NCBI GenBank assembly: GCA_021297985.1
Contig: JAJTGU010000072.1
Coordinates: forward strand, 1 to 42,496
Length of the DNA: 42,496 nucleotides
Reading direction: 5' to 3'
Origin: Rubrivivax sp.
GTDB taxonomy: Bacteria > Pseudomonadota > Gammaproteobacteria > Burkholderiales > Burkholderiaceae_C
Below the pieces are notes generated by a model that was not told where the DNA came from, ran no database searches, and saw only the letters and a list, made by a program, of their open reading frames with translations. A program made the position numbers and the translations under genes. Positions within the stretch are counted from its first letter, which is position 1, and the number at the start of each line of letters is the position of its first letter. This document shows positions 1 through 12,125 of this stretch, piece after piece.

Positions 1-246
1 GTCGAGGGCCGTCGCCTGCGTCTGCTCGAAGGCCACTCCGGCCGCGCGCGCCAGCGGAGACAAGGCGATCGCGCCCTGGTCCTCGGCATAGTGCCCGGCG
101 ACGATGCCCGGGACCATGCCGGAGTACATCTGGCGGTCATATGGCGACACCAGCAGCACCTGGGCGCCGCCCAGCGGCTGGCGGGCAAACTCGCGGATCA
201 GGTGGACATGGGCATGTCCACCGCCCAGCAGCAGCAGGCGCTTCAC
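1..246 (-). CDS. SelD-associated type FAD/NAD(P) oxidoreductase, N-terminal fragment
   Basis: Only the first 82 codons lie in the window and the rest runs off the left edge; this gene is not in the ORF track. The reverse-strand translation starts VKRLLLLGGGHAHVHLIREF and continues with MYSGMVPGIVAGHY. This is the FAD-binding start of the pyridine nucleotide-disulfide oxidoreductase family that is often fused or adjacent to SelD (NDH-2-like flavoproteins). The GTG start overlaps the TGA stop of the upstream DUF3047 gene as GTGA, so translation is probably coupled. The substrate is unknown. Family assignment is fairly secure from the glycine-rich motif and the SGM(V)PG segment; the role is an inference from its redox neighbours. 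Confidence 0.8.
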   Translation of the reverse strand, partial: MKRLLLLGGGHAHVHLIREFARQPLGGAQVLLVSPYDRQMYSGMVPGIVAGHYAEDQGAIALSPLARAAGVAFEQTQATALD

Positions 247-1025
247 GGCGCGCTCCCGGCTTCGATGCGCAGACCGGCGAAGTACGCCCGCGAGCGGCCA
301 CCGGTGTTGTCCGCATCGGCGGCCACCAGCGCCATGATCGCCAGCGGTGGTGTCGCCCCGTCCCACTCGTCGCCAAACGCCAGGCGGAAGTCGGCATGCA
401 CGTCGCGCCGCTCGTCGTGCCACTGGCCCAGCGCATCGGCCCGACCCCGCAGGACCAAGGTCCGAACCCGAGCGGTGTACGGGTTGACGACCACGGCGCC
501 CGGGGTCTCGGTCGTGCCCCAGGCCCAGCACAGCGTGGCCGCCGGCAGATCCAGGCCACTCATGCGGCGCCCCACGCGCAACAACTGGCGCTCGACAAAG
601 GGCAATCGCTCCAGCGGGGTCGCAAACCCCACGCAGACCCGGGCCGGTGTGTCGTCGCCCTCCTTGCGCGCGAGGTCGACACCTTTGGGTGCCTCGTCGA
701 CACGCCAGCTCCAGGACAGCCACTGCGGCATCGAGACACCCGCCGGCCAATCGAAGGCCAGGTTGCCGTAGGACCGGTCGGCCTCGACACGCAGCACCTC
801 GCGCCCGTCCAGGCGCTGTGCTGCATAGCGCGTCAGCGGCGGCTTCTGCTGCGGCAGGCCCACGACCCGCCAGCCCGGGCCGAGCGCATCGCCTTCGGTC
901 AGCCGGGGCAACACCGCCAGGCCCTGGGCCGCTGCCGGAGCCGCCAAGAAGAGCGCTAGCAACAAGGCGGCACCATGGGCCCGGCCCCAGGGACGGGCCA
1001 CCCGCTCAGCCGCGCCGCCAGTCAT
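243..1025 (-). CDS. DUF3047 family exported protein
   Basis: A 260-residue protein with an N-terminal hydrophobic signal (ALLLALFLAAPAAAQG), so it is predicted to be exported to the periplasm. The body matches the DUF3047 pattern: a LSWSWRVDEAP strand, a DDTPARVCVGF segment, CWAWGTTE and the C-terminal DADNTGGRSRAYFAGL. Function is unknown. The ATG lies 20 bp inside the end of the upstream VTT/reductase gene, and the stop overlaps the next gene's GTG, so the three genes look like one operon. The start is supported because it places the signal peptide near the N-terminus. A sugar-binding-like beta sandwich is possible but not shown by the sequence. Confidence 0.85.
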   Translation of the reverse strand: MTGGAAERVARPWGRAHGAALLLALFLAAPAAAQGLAVLPRLTEGDALGPGWRVVGLPQQKPPLTRYAAQRLDGREVLRVEADRSYGNLAFDWPAGVSMPQWLSWSWRVDEAPKGVDLARKEGDDTPARVCVGFATPLERLPFVERQLLRVGRRMSGLDLPAATLCWAWGTTETPGAVVVNPYTARVRTLVLRGRADALGQWHDERRDVHADFRLAFGDEWDGATPPLAIMALVAADADNTGGRSRAYFAGLRIEAGSAP

Positions 1026-3162
1026 GGAACTTCGCGACCCACTTCAGCAGGCCCTGTGGCGCGTGCGCGCGCTTCCACTCACCGGCGGCGTACTTGTTGG
1101 CCTCGGCCAGCGTCGGGTAGGTGTGGATGGTGCCCAGGATCTTGTTCATCCCCAGGCCGTACTTCATCGCGAGCACGTATTCCGCCAGCAGATCACCGGC
1201 GTGCACGCCGACGATGGTGACACCGAGGATGCGGTCCTTGCCCGGCACGGTCAGCACCTTGACCCAGCCATGCGCCGCGCTGTCGGCGATGGCGCGGTCC
1301 AGGTCGTCGATGCCGTAGCGCGTCACCTCGAACGGCACACCCTGGGCCTTGGCATCGGCTTCGTTCAGGCCGACCCGCGCGACCTCGGGGTCGGTGAAGG
1401 TCGCCCAGGGGATGACGCGGTAGTCGACCTTGAACCGCTTGAAGGCGCCGAACAGGCCGTTCACGGCCGCGTACCAGGCCTGGTGCGCCGCCGTGTGCGT
1501 GAACTGGTAGGGCCCGGCGACGTCGCCACAGGCCAGGATGTTGGGGTAGCGGGTCTGCAGGTACTCGTCGGTGACGACGGTGCGCTCGGTGACGATGCCC
1601 AGCTCTTCGAGCCCGAAGCCCTTCAGCCGCGCGACGCGGCCGACGGCGCACAGCAGCTGGTCGAATTCGAAGCGACGCTCCTGGCCGTCGGGGGTCAGCG
1701 CAACGATGAACTTCTCGCCCGCCGGCCCCCGTTCGCAGCGCAGCGCCTTGTGGCCGGTCAGCACCTGCACGCCGTCGGCGGCCAGGGCTTTCTGCACATA
1801 GGCCGAGACGTCCTCGTCCTCGCGCAGCATCAGGCGGGGCGCCATCTCGAGTTGCACGACCTCACTGCCCAGGCGGGCAAAGCTCTGCGCCAGTTCACAG
1901 CCGATGGGCCCGCCACCGAGCACCACCAGCCGCCGCGGCTGCTCGCGGATGTCCCACAGCGTGTCGCTGGTCAGGTAGCCCACGTCGTCCAGCCCCGGCA
2001 GCGGCGGCACAAAGGGCGCAGCCCCGGTCGCCACGACGATGCCGCGGGTCGTCAGCACCTGCTTGGTGCCGTCGGGCGCGACGATCTGCACGCGCCAGGG
2101 GTCGAGGATCTTCGCCTCGCCGATCTGCACGTCCACGCCCAGGCCGCTGTAGCGCTCGACCGAGTCGTGCGGCTCGATCTCGCGCACCACATGGGCGATG
2201 CGTTCCATCGCCTGGGCGAAGTCGAGCTTGTAGTCGGCCGAGGCCAGGCCGTAGTCGGCGCTGTGGCGGATCTGGCGCGCCAGCGACGCCGTCTTGATCA
2301 GCGCCTTGCTGGGCACGCAACCGTAGTTCAGGCAGTCGCCGCCCATCTTGTGGCGCTCGACCAGCGTGACCTTGGCCTTGACCGCGGCGGCGATGTACGA
2401 CGTCACCAGTCCGGCAGCGCCGGCACCGATGACCACCAGGTTGCGGTCGAAGCGCTGCGGCTTGTTGGCGATCCAGGGCGCGTAGACCTTGCGCGCCTTG
2501 ACCGCGTCGACGATCTTCTTGGCGATCAGCGGAAAGAAGCCCAGCAACACAAACGCGCCCAGCAGGCCCGGGCTGACAATGCCGGCGAGCGAGTCGATCT
2601 GCGCCAGTTGCGTGCCCGCCAACACGTAGACGATGGTGCCGGCCAGCATGCCGATCTGGCTGGCAACGTAGTAGGTGCCGGTGCGGATGTTGGTCAGCCC
2701 CATCAGCAGGTTGACGGCGAAAAACGGGATCGCAGGCACCAGGCGCAGCGTGAACAGGTAGAACGCCCCGTCCTTGGCGATGCCCTTGTCGATGTCGGCG
2801 ACGCGACCGGCAAAGCGCGCCTTGACCCAGTCACGCAGCGCATAGCGCGAGACCAGCATCGCCAGCGTCGCGCCCAGGCTGCTCGCGAACGAGACCACCA
2901 GCACACCGACCACGAGCCCGAAGATGGCGCCAGCCAGCAGCGTCATCACCGCCGCGCCGGGCAGCGACAGCGCGGTCACCGCGACATAGACGGCAAAGAA
3001 GCCGCCGATCACCACCGCGGGCTGCTGCGCGTACAGCGCCGCGAAGTCGGCCTGCGCGCCCTTGATGTAGGCCAGGCTGAAGAACCGCCCGAGGTCGAAG
3101 ACGAAGAAGACGACGACCAGGGCAACCAGCCCCGCCAGCAGTGCGAGTTTTCGTGTGTTCAT
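1006..3162 (-). CDS. VTT-domain membrane protein fused to dihydrolipoamide dehydrogenase/mercuric reductase-like flavoprotein
   Basis: The ORF track begins at 3294, but the ATG at 3162 (MNTRKLALLAG) follows AAGGGG and puts a membrane segment at the N-terminus, giving 718 aa. Residues 5-210 form a TVP38/TMEM64-like (VTT/SNARE-associated) membrane domain with the signature FTLRLVPAIPFFAVN. From residue 241 a class I disulfide oxidoreductase follows: FAD motif VVIGAGAAGL, redox pair GGDCLNYGC (Cys277/Cys282), NAD-binding VVLGGGPIGCE and FAD motif ILACGDVAG. The usual catalytic-base motif HxHPT is IHTYPTLAE here, with Tyr in place of the base His, as in mercuric-reductase-like relatives. It is probably a membrane-tethered reductase of unknown substrate. 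Its neighbours are a phosphatidyltransferase upstream and DUF3047 downstream. Confidence 0.9.
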   Translation of the reverse strand: MNTRKLALLAGLVALVVVFFVFDLGRFFSLAYIKGAQADFAALYAQQPAVVIGGFFAVYVAVTALSLPGAAVMTLLAGAIFGLVVGVLVVSFASSLGATLAMLVSRYALRDWVKARFAGRVADIDKGIAKDGAFYLFTLRLVPAIPFFAVNLLMGLTNIRTGTYYVASQIGMLAGTIVYVLAGTQLAQIDSLAGIVSPGLLGAFVLLGFFPLIAKKIVDAVKARKVYAPWIANKPQRFDRNLVVIGAGAAGLVTSYIAAAVKAKVTLVERHKMGGDCLNYGCVPSKALIKTASLARQIRHSADYGLASADYKLDFAQAMERIAHVVREIEPHDSVERYSGLGVDVQIGEAKILDPWRVQIVAPDGTKQVLTTRGIVVATGAAPFVPPLPGLDDVGYLTSDTLWDIREQPRRLVVLGGGPIGCELAQSFARLGSEVVQLEMAPRLMLREDEDVSAYVQKALAADGVQVLTGHKALRCERGPAGEKFIVALTPDGQERRFEFDQLLCAVGRVARLKGFGLEELGIVTERTVVTDEYLQTRYPNILACGDVAGPYQFTHTAAHQAWYAAVNGLFGAFKRFKVDYRVIPWATFTDPEVARVGLNEADAKAQGVPFEVTRYGIDDLDRAIADSAAHGWVKVLTVPGKDRILGVTIVGVHAGDLLAEYVLAMKYGLGMNKILGTIHTYPTLAEANKYAAGEWKRAHAPQGLLKWVAKFHDWRRG

Positions 3163-3211
3163 GGCCCCTTCAGTCGCGGTCCGACCCGCCGACGTTACAG
3201 GGTCCAGGGGG

Positions 3212-3814
3212 TTACAGGCGGCGCCATCCGGCCGCGATGCGGCTGGCCCAGGTGATGGCGCACAGCGCGGCAAATCCGTAGGCCCAGAGCGCAAAGTGCT
3301 GCGGCCACAGGCACATCAGCGCAAAACACACGAGCGTCTCGCCGGCCTCGGTCAGCCCGCCAAGGAAGAAGAAGCCCTTGCCCGGGTGCGCGGTGTCGGC
3401 CAGTCCGCGCTTTTCAGCCATCACCGCAAACGCCAGGAAGCTACTGCCCGTGGCCACGAAGGCCGCCAGCAGCACCGCCGCCGGCAGGCCATTGGCAGCC
3501 GGCTCGTACACGGCAAAGGCCAGCGGGATGCTGGCGTAGAAGACGAAGTCCAGCGCGATGTCGAGGAAGGCCCCGCGGTCGCTGGCCGCGGTCAGCCGCG
3601 CCACCGTGCCGTCCAGCCCGTCAAGCAGCCGGCTGGCCAGGATCAGCACCAGCCCGAGCGCCGGCTCCCCGAGCGCGATCGTCCCCGCAGCGGCGATGCC
3701 AACCGCAAAACCGAGCAGGGTCACGGCATCCGCCGACACGCCGGCGGCGACCAGCGGCCGTGCCAGCAGGGTCAGCAACGGCTTGAGGGCGGTCTGGGCG
3801 GGGCGGTCGATCAC
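3212..3814 (-). CDS. CDP-alcohol phosphatidyltransferase family membrane protein
   Basis: The C-terminal part of the ORF carries the CDP-alcohol phosphotransferase signature DGLDGTVARLTAASDRGAFLDIALD (residues about 65-89, split here as the D-x2-DG-x2-AR ... G-x3-D-x3-D pattern) amid several hydrophobic helices. Such enzymes transfer a phosphoalcohol from a CDP-linked donor to make membrane lipids; which alcohol is used cannot be told. I choose the GTG at 3814 (VIDRPAQTALKPLL), giving 200 aa, the normal family size. The longer ORF upstream is low-complexity and antisense to the toxin-antitoxin pair. It is 49 nt upstream of the VTT/reductase gene and probably heads that operon. Confidence 0.85.
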   Translation of the reverse strand: MIDRPAQTALKPLLTLLARPLVAAGVSADAVTLLGFAVGIAAAGTIALGEPALGLVLILASRLLDGLDGTVARLTAASDRGAFLDIALDFVFYASIPLAFAVYEPAANGLPAAVLLAAFVATGSSFLAFAVMAEKRGLADTAHPGKGFFFLGGLTEAGETLVCFALMCLWPQHFALWAYGFAALCAITWASRIAAGWRRL

Positions 3815-3917
3815 GGAGCGATGATGCCGGGAACGCTGACTTCCGCCGCGCCTGCTCCGTGGCCGGGTCGAGACGCCGCGTTCGGCGGTGGGGGGTTTCG
3901 GTTTCCGGCCGCCCGCA

Positions 3918-3938
3918 TTACAGTGTCGCTCATTGTAA
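3918..3938 (+). promoter_or_regulatory. Inverted-repeat operator of the toxin-antitoxin pair
   Basis: TTACAGTG-TCGCT-CATTGTAA is an 8-bp inverted repeat with one mismatch and a 5-bp spacer. It sits 11 nt before the antitoxin ATG and overlaps the start of the AAGGAG ribosome-binding site (3937-3942). It is AT-rich against a very GC-rich background. Antitoxins of the AbrB/MazE fold commonly bind such palindromes to repress their own operon; binding here is inferred. Confidence 0.65.
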
Positions 3939-3949
3939 GGAGCTGCGCC

Positions 3950-4171
3950 ATGACGGAGTCCACCATCACCAGCAAGGGGCAGACCACCGTGCCGGCCGAT
4001 ATCCGCGCGCTGGTGCACGCCAAGCCCGGCACGCGTCTGGTCTGGTCGGTGATGCCCGACGGCACCATCATCGTCAGGGCAAAGACGCAGTCCATCCTCG
4101 ACATGGCCGGCATGCTCAAGGCACCGAAGGGCAAGCGCGTCACCATCGACGACATGAACCCCTGGCGCTGA
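3950..4171 (+). CDS. AbrB/MazE-like (SpoVT-AbrB fold) antitoxin
   Basis: A 73-residue protein beginning MTESTITSKGQTTVPADIRA, the typical swapped-hairpin DNA-binding start of the SpoVT/AbrB domain (S-KGQ-T-P--R-L pattern). The C-terminal tail (LDMAGMLKAPKGKRVTIDDMN) probably wraps the toxin. The ATG at 3950 has a good AAGGAG site 7 nt upstream; the ORF-track start at 3155 is far too early. Its TGA overlaps the next ATG (TGATG), which couples it to the PIN-domain gene. It should neutralise the toxin and repress the operon through the palindrome just upstream. Confidence 0.88.
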   Translation: MTESTITSKGQTTVPADIRALVHAKPGTRLVWSVMPDGTIIVRAKTQSILDMAGMLKAPKGKRVTIDDMNPWR

Positions 4172-4575
4172 TGGCGGCACTCGACACCAACGTCCTGGTG
4201 CGCTACGTCGTCCAGGACGACGCCGCTCAACTCTCCGCAGCGAAGCGGCTCATCAGCCGCTGCGTCCGAGAGGGCCTGCCGCTGTTCGTCCCGGTGACCG
4301 TCGTGCTGGAACTCGAATGGGTGCTGAGGGCCCGCTTCGGGTTCGGGAAGAACGATGTGCTGCTGACACTGTCCAGCTTGTTCTCCGCGACAGAGCTGGG
4401 CTTCGAATCCGAGCGGGCACTTGAAGTGGCACTGCAGTTGTTCCGCGAAAGCTCGGCGGACTTCGCCGATTGCCTTCACGTCGCATTGGCCGCCCAGGCC
4501 GACGAACAGCCGCTGTGGACCTTCGACAAGGGCGCCGCCAAGGTTCCTGGCGCCCAGCTGCTCGTGAGGGCATAA
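4171..4575 (+). CDS. PIN-domain (VapC-like) type II toxin
   Basis: A 134-residue PIN-domain protein starting MAALDTNVLVRYVVQDD. Visible acidic residues suited to metal-dependent RNA cleavage are Asp5, Glu47 or Glu49 (VLELEW), Asp97/Asp100 (ADFADCLH) and Asp119 (TFDK). Members of this family are usually site-specific ribonucleases that act on tRNA or rRNA; the target here is unknown. The ORF-track line starts earlier (3859), in a frame overlapping the antitoxin. The ATG at 4171, overlapping the antitoxin stop by one base, is the natural start. The pair forms a complete type II toxin-antitoxin module. Confidence 0.88.
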   Translation: MAALDTNVLVRYVVQDDAAQLSAAKRLISRCVREGLPLFVPVTVVLELEWVLRARFGFGKNDVLLTLSSLFSATELGFESERALEVALQLFRESSADFADCLHVALAAQADEQPLWTFDKGAAKVPGAQLLVRA

Positions 4576-4623
4576 GGGCTGCGCCCAAGCCGGGAGGCGG
4601 CACACTCCCTTCAGCGACGCCCG

Positions 4624-8340
<3,717 letters not shown>

Positions 8341-8353
8341 CGCGGATTCGCTC

Positions 8354-9655
8354 TCACATCAGGGAGGGCAGCCACAGTACCAGCTGCGGAAAGGCCCAGA
8401 TCAGGGCAGTGGCCAGCATCAGCAGGCCGAAGAACGGCAATGCGGTCTTGGCGAGGTACGGCACCTCGCGCCCGGTCAGACCCTGCAGGACAAAGAGGTT
8501 GAAGCCCACCGGTGGCGTGATCTGCGCCATCTCGACGACAAGCACGACGAAGATGCCGAACCAGATCAGGTCGATGCCCGCGGCCTGCACCGTCGGCAGC
8601 AGCACGGCCATCGTCAGCACCACCATCGAGATGCCGTCGAGAAAGCAGCCGAGCACGATGTAGAACACCATCAGCAGCAGCAACAGGCCCACCGGGGACA
8701 GCTGCAGGGCCCCGATGAAGCTGGCGACCTCGCGCGGCAGCCCGATGAAGCCCATCGCCAGCGTCAGGAAGGCCGCACCGGCGAGGATCAGGCCGATCAT
8801 GCAGTAGACCCGGCACGCCGCGAACAAGCCGTCCTTGAAGCCCTGCCAGGTGAGGCTGCGCTCGATCGCGCTCAGTGCCAGCGAGCCCGCGACGCCGAGT
8901 GCCGCGCTTTCGGTCGCGGTGGCGATGCCCGAATAGATCGAGCCGATGACCAGCGCGATCAGCACCACCACCGGGCCCAGGTGGCGCATCGCGCGCAGCT
9001 TGTCACCCAGCGTCATGGCCGCTTCATCGGCCGCCGGCTCGGGGATCTGCCCCGGGTGGCGCCAGGCCCAGAACGCCAGGTACAGCGAGAAGATCGCCAT
9101 CAGCATCACGCCCGGCACGACGCCGGCGACGAACAGCTTGGCGATCGAGACATCGGTCGCCACCGCGTAGACGATCATGATGATCGACGGCGGGATCAGG
9201 AGCCCGAAGGTCCCGGCCCCGGCCAGCGAGCCCATCGAGATGCCGTCCGGGTAGCCACGGCGCTTGAGCTCGGGCAGCGTGATCTTGCCGATGGTGGCGC
9301 AGGTCGCGGCGCTCGACCCCGACACCGCGGCGAAGATGCCGCAACCGATGACGTTGGTGTGCAGCAGCCGCCCGGGCACGCGGTGCAACCAGGGCGCCAG
9401 GCCCTTGAAGAGATCGGCGGTCAGCCGCGAACGGAACAGGATCTCGCCCATCCACAGGAAGAGCGGCAAGGCCGTCAGCGTCCAGCTCGAGGTGCTGCCC
9501 CAGATCGTCAGCACCATGCTGTCGCCCACCGGTCGGCTGGTGAAGGCCTGCATCGCGATGACGGCCACGCCGAGCAAGGTCAAGCCGATCCAGAAGCCCG
9601 AGGCCAGGATCGCCAGCAGAAGCCCGATCAGCAGCCCGGCAGTGAAGATGTCCAT
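8354..9655 (-). CDS. dctM: TRAP transporter large permease subunit
   Basis: A 433-residue, very hydrophobic protein with about 12 membrane spans. Typical TRAP large-permease segments are visible: [66 protein letters not shown] and [18 protein letters not shown]. It forms the translocation channel for organic acids driven by a sodium gradient, with DctQ and the receptor DctP. It lies 33 nt after dctQ and 13 nt before the oxoprolinase gene. The substrate is inferred from the operon to be a 5-oxoproline/glutamate-like or hydantoin-like carboxylate. Confidence 0.95.
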   Translation of the reverse strand: MDIFTAGLLIGLLLAILASGFWIGLTLLGVAVIAMQAFTSRPVGDSMVLTIWGSTSSWTLTALPLFLWMGEILFRSRLTADLFKGLAPWLHRVPGRLLHTNVIGCGIFAAVSGSSAATCATIGKITLPELKRRGYPDGISMGSLAGAGTFGLLIPPSIIMIVYAVATDVSIAKLFVAGVVPGVMLMAIFSLYLAFWAWRHPGQIPEPAADEAAMTLGDKLRAMRHLGPVVVLIALVIGSIYSGIATATESAALGVAGSLALSAIERSLTWQGFKDGLFAACRVYCMIGLILAGAAFLTLAMGFIGLPREVASFIGALQLSPVGLLLLLMVFYIVLGCFLDGISMVVLTMAVLLPTVQAAGIDLIWFGIFVVLVVEMAQITPPVGFNLFVLQGLTGREVPYLAKTALPFFGLLMLATALIWAFPQLVLWLPSLM

Positions 9656-9688
9656 GGTGGGTGTGGCCCGTGTTGTCGACCGACGCCG

Positions 9689-10204
9689 TCACTCGATGTT
9701 GGCTGCAGTGCCGGGTGCCGCATGGCGCTCGAAGCCGCCGCCGACGAAGCGCGAGACGGTGGCGTCCAGCATCGCCACCGCCAGGCCGACGCAGCCCAGG
9801 GCCATCGCGCACTGCGGGATCCACAACGCCGTCGCGTCCGAGCCCTGCGAGACATCGTGCGTGGCATGCGACACCCACACCAGGCGCAGCGCGTACCAGG
9901 CGAGCATCGCGCACAGCCCTGTGCCGGCCAGCAGGCACAGGGCCTCCATGCCTCGCCGCATCGGCACGGGCAGCCGGTCCAGCACCAGAGTCACGCGGAT
10001 GTGTTCGCCCCGCTGCAGGGTGCCCGGCAGCGCCAGGAACAGCGCCGCCGCGATGGCGTAGCCGGCATAGGCGTCCAGCCCCCGCAGGCCGAGGCCGAAC
10101 TGCCGGTCGGCAATGCCGGCGACGACACACAGGAACGCTGCCAACAAGGCCGTCGCGGCCAGGACCATCAGGCCCTGGTAGAACAGGTCGAACGTTCGAC
10201 GCAT
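9689..10204 (-). CDS. dctQ: TRAP transporter small permease subunit
   Basis: A 171-residue inner-membrane protein with four predicted spans (LMVLAATALLAAFLCVVAGI, YAIAAALFLALPG, MEALCLLAGTGLCAMLAWYALRLVW, CAMALGCVGLAVAML). It has the DctQ hallmark charged loop LQRGEHIRVTLVLDRLP after the second span. It bridges the periplasmic receptor and the large permease. The gene sits between dctP (61 nt away) and dctM (33 nt away) in the same direction. A long antisense-frame ORF covering it is a shadow. Confidence 0.92.
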   Translation of the reverse strand: MRRTFDLFYQGLMVLAATALLAAFLCVVAGIADRQFGLGLRGLDAYAGYAIAAALFLALPGTLQRGEHIRVTLVLDRLPVPMRRGMEALCLLAGTGLCAMLAWYALRLVWVSHATHDVSQGSDATALWIPQCAMALGCVGLAVAMLDATVSRFVGGGFERHAAPGTAANIE

Positions 10205-10241
10205 GGTGGCGGGCCCGATGGTTGAAGCGCGGGAGATGTCA

Positions 10242-10274
10242 GATCACTTCTTGATCACTTCTTGATCACTTCTT
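10242..10274. repeat. 11-bp tandem repeat, three copies, at the 3' end of dctP
   Basis: GATCACTTCTT is repeated exactly three times (10242-10252, 10253-10263, 10264-10274). Read on the gene's strand it is AAGAAGTGATC; the first copy encodes the last Lys-Lys and the TGA stop of dctP. The other two lie in the 61-nt gap before dctQ. The unit is not a multiple of three. It looks like a slippage-generated duplication. Confidence 0.95.
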
Positions 10275-11240
10275 GTTGTAGGCGTCGAGCACCGCCTTGC
10301 CCTCGGGGCCGGCCTTCTCCAGCCACTCGGCCGTCATGCGGTCGCCGATGGCCTTCAGTTCACCCTTGAGCCTGGCGCTGCTGCGGTCCACCGCCATGCC
10401 ACGCGCACTCAGCTCCTTGAGGTACTCGTCGTCCTTCTGGTCGCTGACCTTCCAGCCCCGCTCGCCGGCGGCAGCGGCCACGCGCACCACGGTGGCCTTG
10501 GTCGCGGCGTCGAGCGCGTCGAAGGCCTTCAGGTTCACGACCACGGCGTTGCGCGGCAGCCAGGCGTTGACGTCGTAGAAGAACTTCACCTGCTCGTAGA
10601 GCTTGCTGTCGACCCCACTGGCGCTGCTGGTCAGGAAGTTGTCGACGCCACCGGTGGCCAGCGCCTGCGGCAGCTCGGCGAGCTGGATCGTCACCGGCTG
10701 CGCGCCGATCAGCTCGGCGATGCGGGTCGTCGCCGGGTTGTAGGCGCGCATCTTGGTGCCCTTCAGGTCGGCGAGGCTGGTCACCGCCTTCTTGGTGTAC
10801 AGCGACTGGCCCGGCCACGGCACGGTGTACAGCAGCTTCATGCCCTGGCTGGCGAGCAGCCTGTCCAGCGCGGGCACCGAGGCCGCATCGAGCCGCTTGG
10901 CGTCGGCATAGGTCGTCGCCAGGAACGGGATGCTGTCGATGCCGAAGAGCGCGTTCTCGTTCGCGGCACCGGACAGGATGAACTCGCCCACAGGCGTCTG
11001 GCCGGTCTGCACCGCGCGCTTGATCTCGTTGGCCTTGAACAGCGAGGCACCGGGGTGTACGGTGACCTTGAGCTTGCCGGCGGTGGCCTTGTCCAGCTCG
11101 TCGGCAAACCACTGAAGGTTCTGCACCTGGAACGTGTTGACGCCATAGCCCGAGGGCAGGTCCCACTTGGTCTGGGCCTGGGCCGCAAACGAGGCCAGAG
11201 CGGCGCCGGCAATGGCGCAGGCGGCGAACAAGGTCTTCAT
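10266..11240 (-). CDS. dctP: TRAP transporter periplasmic solute receptor
   Basis: A 324-residue solute-binding protein with a clear signal peptide (MKTLFAACAIAGAALASFAAQAQ). The ATG at 11240 follows a strong GAAGGAGAA site; the ORF-track start at 11333 is too early. DctP-family features include GKLKVTVHPGASLFKANEIKRAVQTGQ, the GIDSIPFLATTYADAKRL segment and LKGTKMRAYNPATTRIAELIGAQPVTIQLAELPQALATG, which contains the conserved Arg that usually pairs with the substrate carboxylate. It captures the solute in the periplasm for DctQM. The gene follows the DUF1445 gene by 34 nt. Confidence 0.93.
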   Translation of the reverse strand: MKTLFAACAIAGAALASFAAQAQTKWDLPSGYGVNTFQVQNLQWFADELDKATAGKLKVTVHPGASLFKANEIKRAVQTGQTPVGEFILSGAANENALFGIDSIPFLATTYADAKRLDAASVPALDRLLASQGMKLLYTVPWPGQSLYTKKAVTSLADLKGTKMRAYNPATTRIAELIGAQPVTIQLAELPQALATGGVDNFLTSSASGVDSKLYEQVKFFYDVNAWLPRNAVVVNLKAFDALDAATKATVVRVAAAAGERGWKVSDQKDDEYLKELSARGMAVDRSSARLKGELKAIGDRMTAEWLEKAGPEGKAVLDAYNKK

Positions 11241-11274
11241 CGAGGGTTCTCCTTCGGGGTGGTGCCGACGGCGT

Positions 11275-12075
11275 TCAGAAAGCCGCGAGCTGGTGGTTGA
11301 GCAGATCGGTGATGAGCATCTTGCCCGGCGCATGCGTGATGGCCAGCGGCAGCCGGGCGTTGACCAGCGCGGCCTGTGGCGTGACGCCGCAGGCCCAGAA
11401 CACCGGGACCTCGTCCGGCATCACCTCGCAGGCGTCGCCGTAGTCGGGCCGGGTGATGTCCGGGATGCCGATCAGCGCCGGGTCGCCCAGGTGCACCGGT
11501 GCGCCATGCACGGCCGGGTAGCGCGACGTGATCTGGACCGCACGGATGGCGTCGGCGGCGACAAAGGGCCGCATCGTCACCACCAGCGGCCCGGCAAAAG
11601 GCCCGGCCGCGACGGTGTCGATCGAGGTGCGGAACATCGCCACGTTGTCACCGCGCTCGACGTGGCGGATCGCGACGCCCTCGTCCATCAGCGCCTGCTC
11701 GAAGCTGAAGCTGCAACCGAGCACGAAGGCGACGAAGTCGTCCTGCCACAGCGCCGCGATGTCGGTCGTCTCGTCGGCCAGCACGCCGTCGCGCCAGACG
11801 CGGTAGCCCGGCACGTCGTGCCGGATGTCGATGCCCGCAGCCAGCGTCGGCAGCGACGGGTCGCCAGGCTCGCCCACTGCCAGCACCGGGCAGGGCTTGG
11901 GGTTGCGCTGGCAGTAGCGCAGGAAGTCATCCGCATGGGCGGCCGGCAGCACGACGACGTTGCCCTGCACGTGGCGGTCCGCCAGTCCGGAGGTGTGGCC
12001 GACATGCTGGCCCGTGCGGATGGCGGCCCGCCACTCGGCGGGCGATCGGCTTGCAAGAGGGGTTGGGCTCAACAT
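11275..12075 (-). CDS. DUF1445 / D-glutamate cyclase-like putative hydro-lyase (YcsI family)
   Basis: A 266-residue cytoplasmic protein of the DUF1445 family. Recognisable segments are [73 protein letters not shown] and [34 protein letters not shown]. The mammalian DUF1445 protein DGLUCY converts D-glutamate to 5-oxo-D-proline. Bacillus ycsI lies next to the PxpABC oxoprolinase genes. Here it shares an operon with a TRAP carrier and an oxoprolinase, so a ring-forming or ring-handling step on D-glutamate/5-oxoproline is plausible but not proven. The start is ATG at 12075 (MLSPTP), not the long ORF-track start, which lies inside the LysR gene. Confidence 0.88.
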   Translation of the reverse strand: MLSPTPLASRSPAEWRAAIRTGQHVGHTSGLADRHVQGNVVVLPAAHADDFLRYCQRNPKPCPVLAVGEPGDPSLPTLAAGIDIRHDVPGYRVWRDGVLADETTDIAALWQDDFVAFVLGCSFSFEQALMDEGVAIRHVERGDNVAMFRTSIDTVAAGPFAGPLVVTMRPFVAADAIRAVQITSRYPAVHGAPVHLGDPALIGIPDITRPDYGDACEVMPDEVPVFWACGVTPQAALVNARLPLAITHAPGKMLITDLLNHQLAAF

Positions 12076-12125
12076 GGGGCGGATTCTTCGGGCCCCGGGG
12101 CCGTTGCGGCAAACGCAAAGTTTTT

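Noticed and set aside
1024-3255. 743-aa plus-strand ORF opposite the VTT/reductase gene
   Set aside because: Shadow ORF; the minus strand shows FAD, NAD and redox Cys motifs in order.
4592-4609. GGGAG/CTCCC hairpin between the convergent toxin and oxoprolinase genes
   Set aside because: Only a 5-bp stem with an 8-nt loop and no U-run on either strand; too weak to call a terminator.
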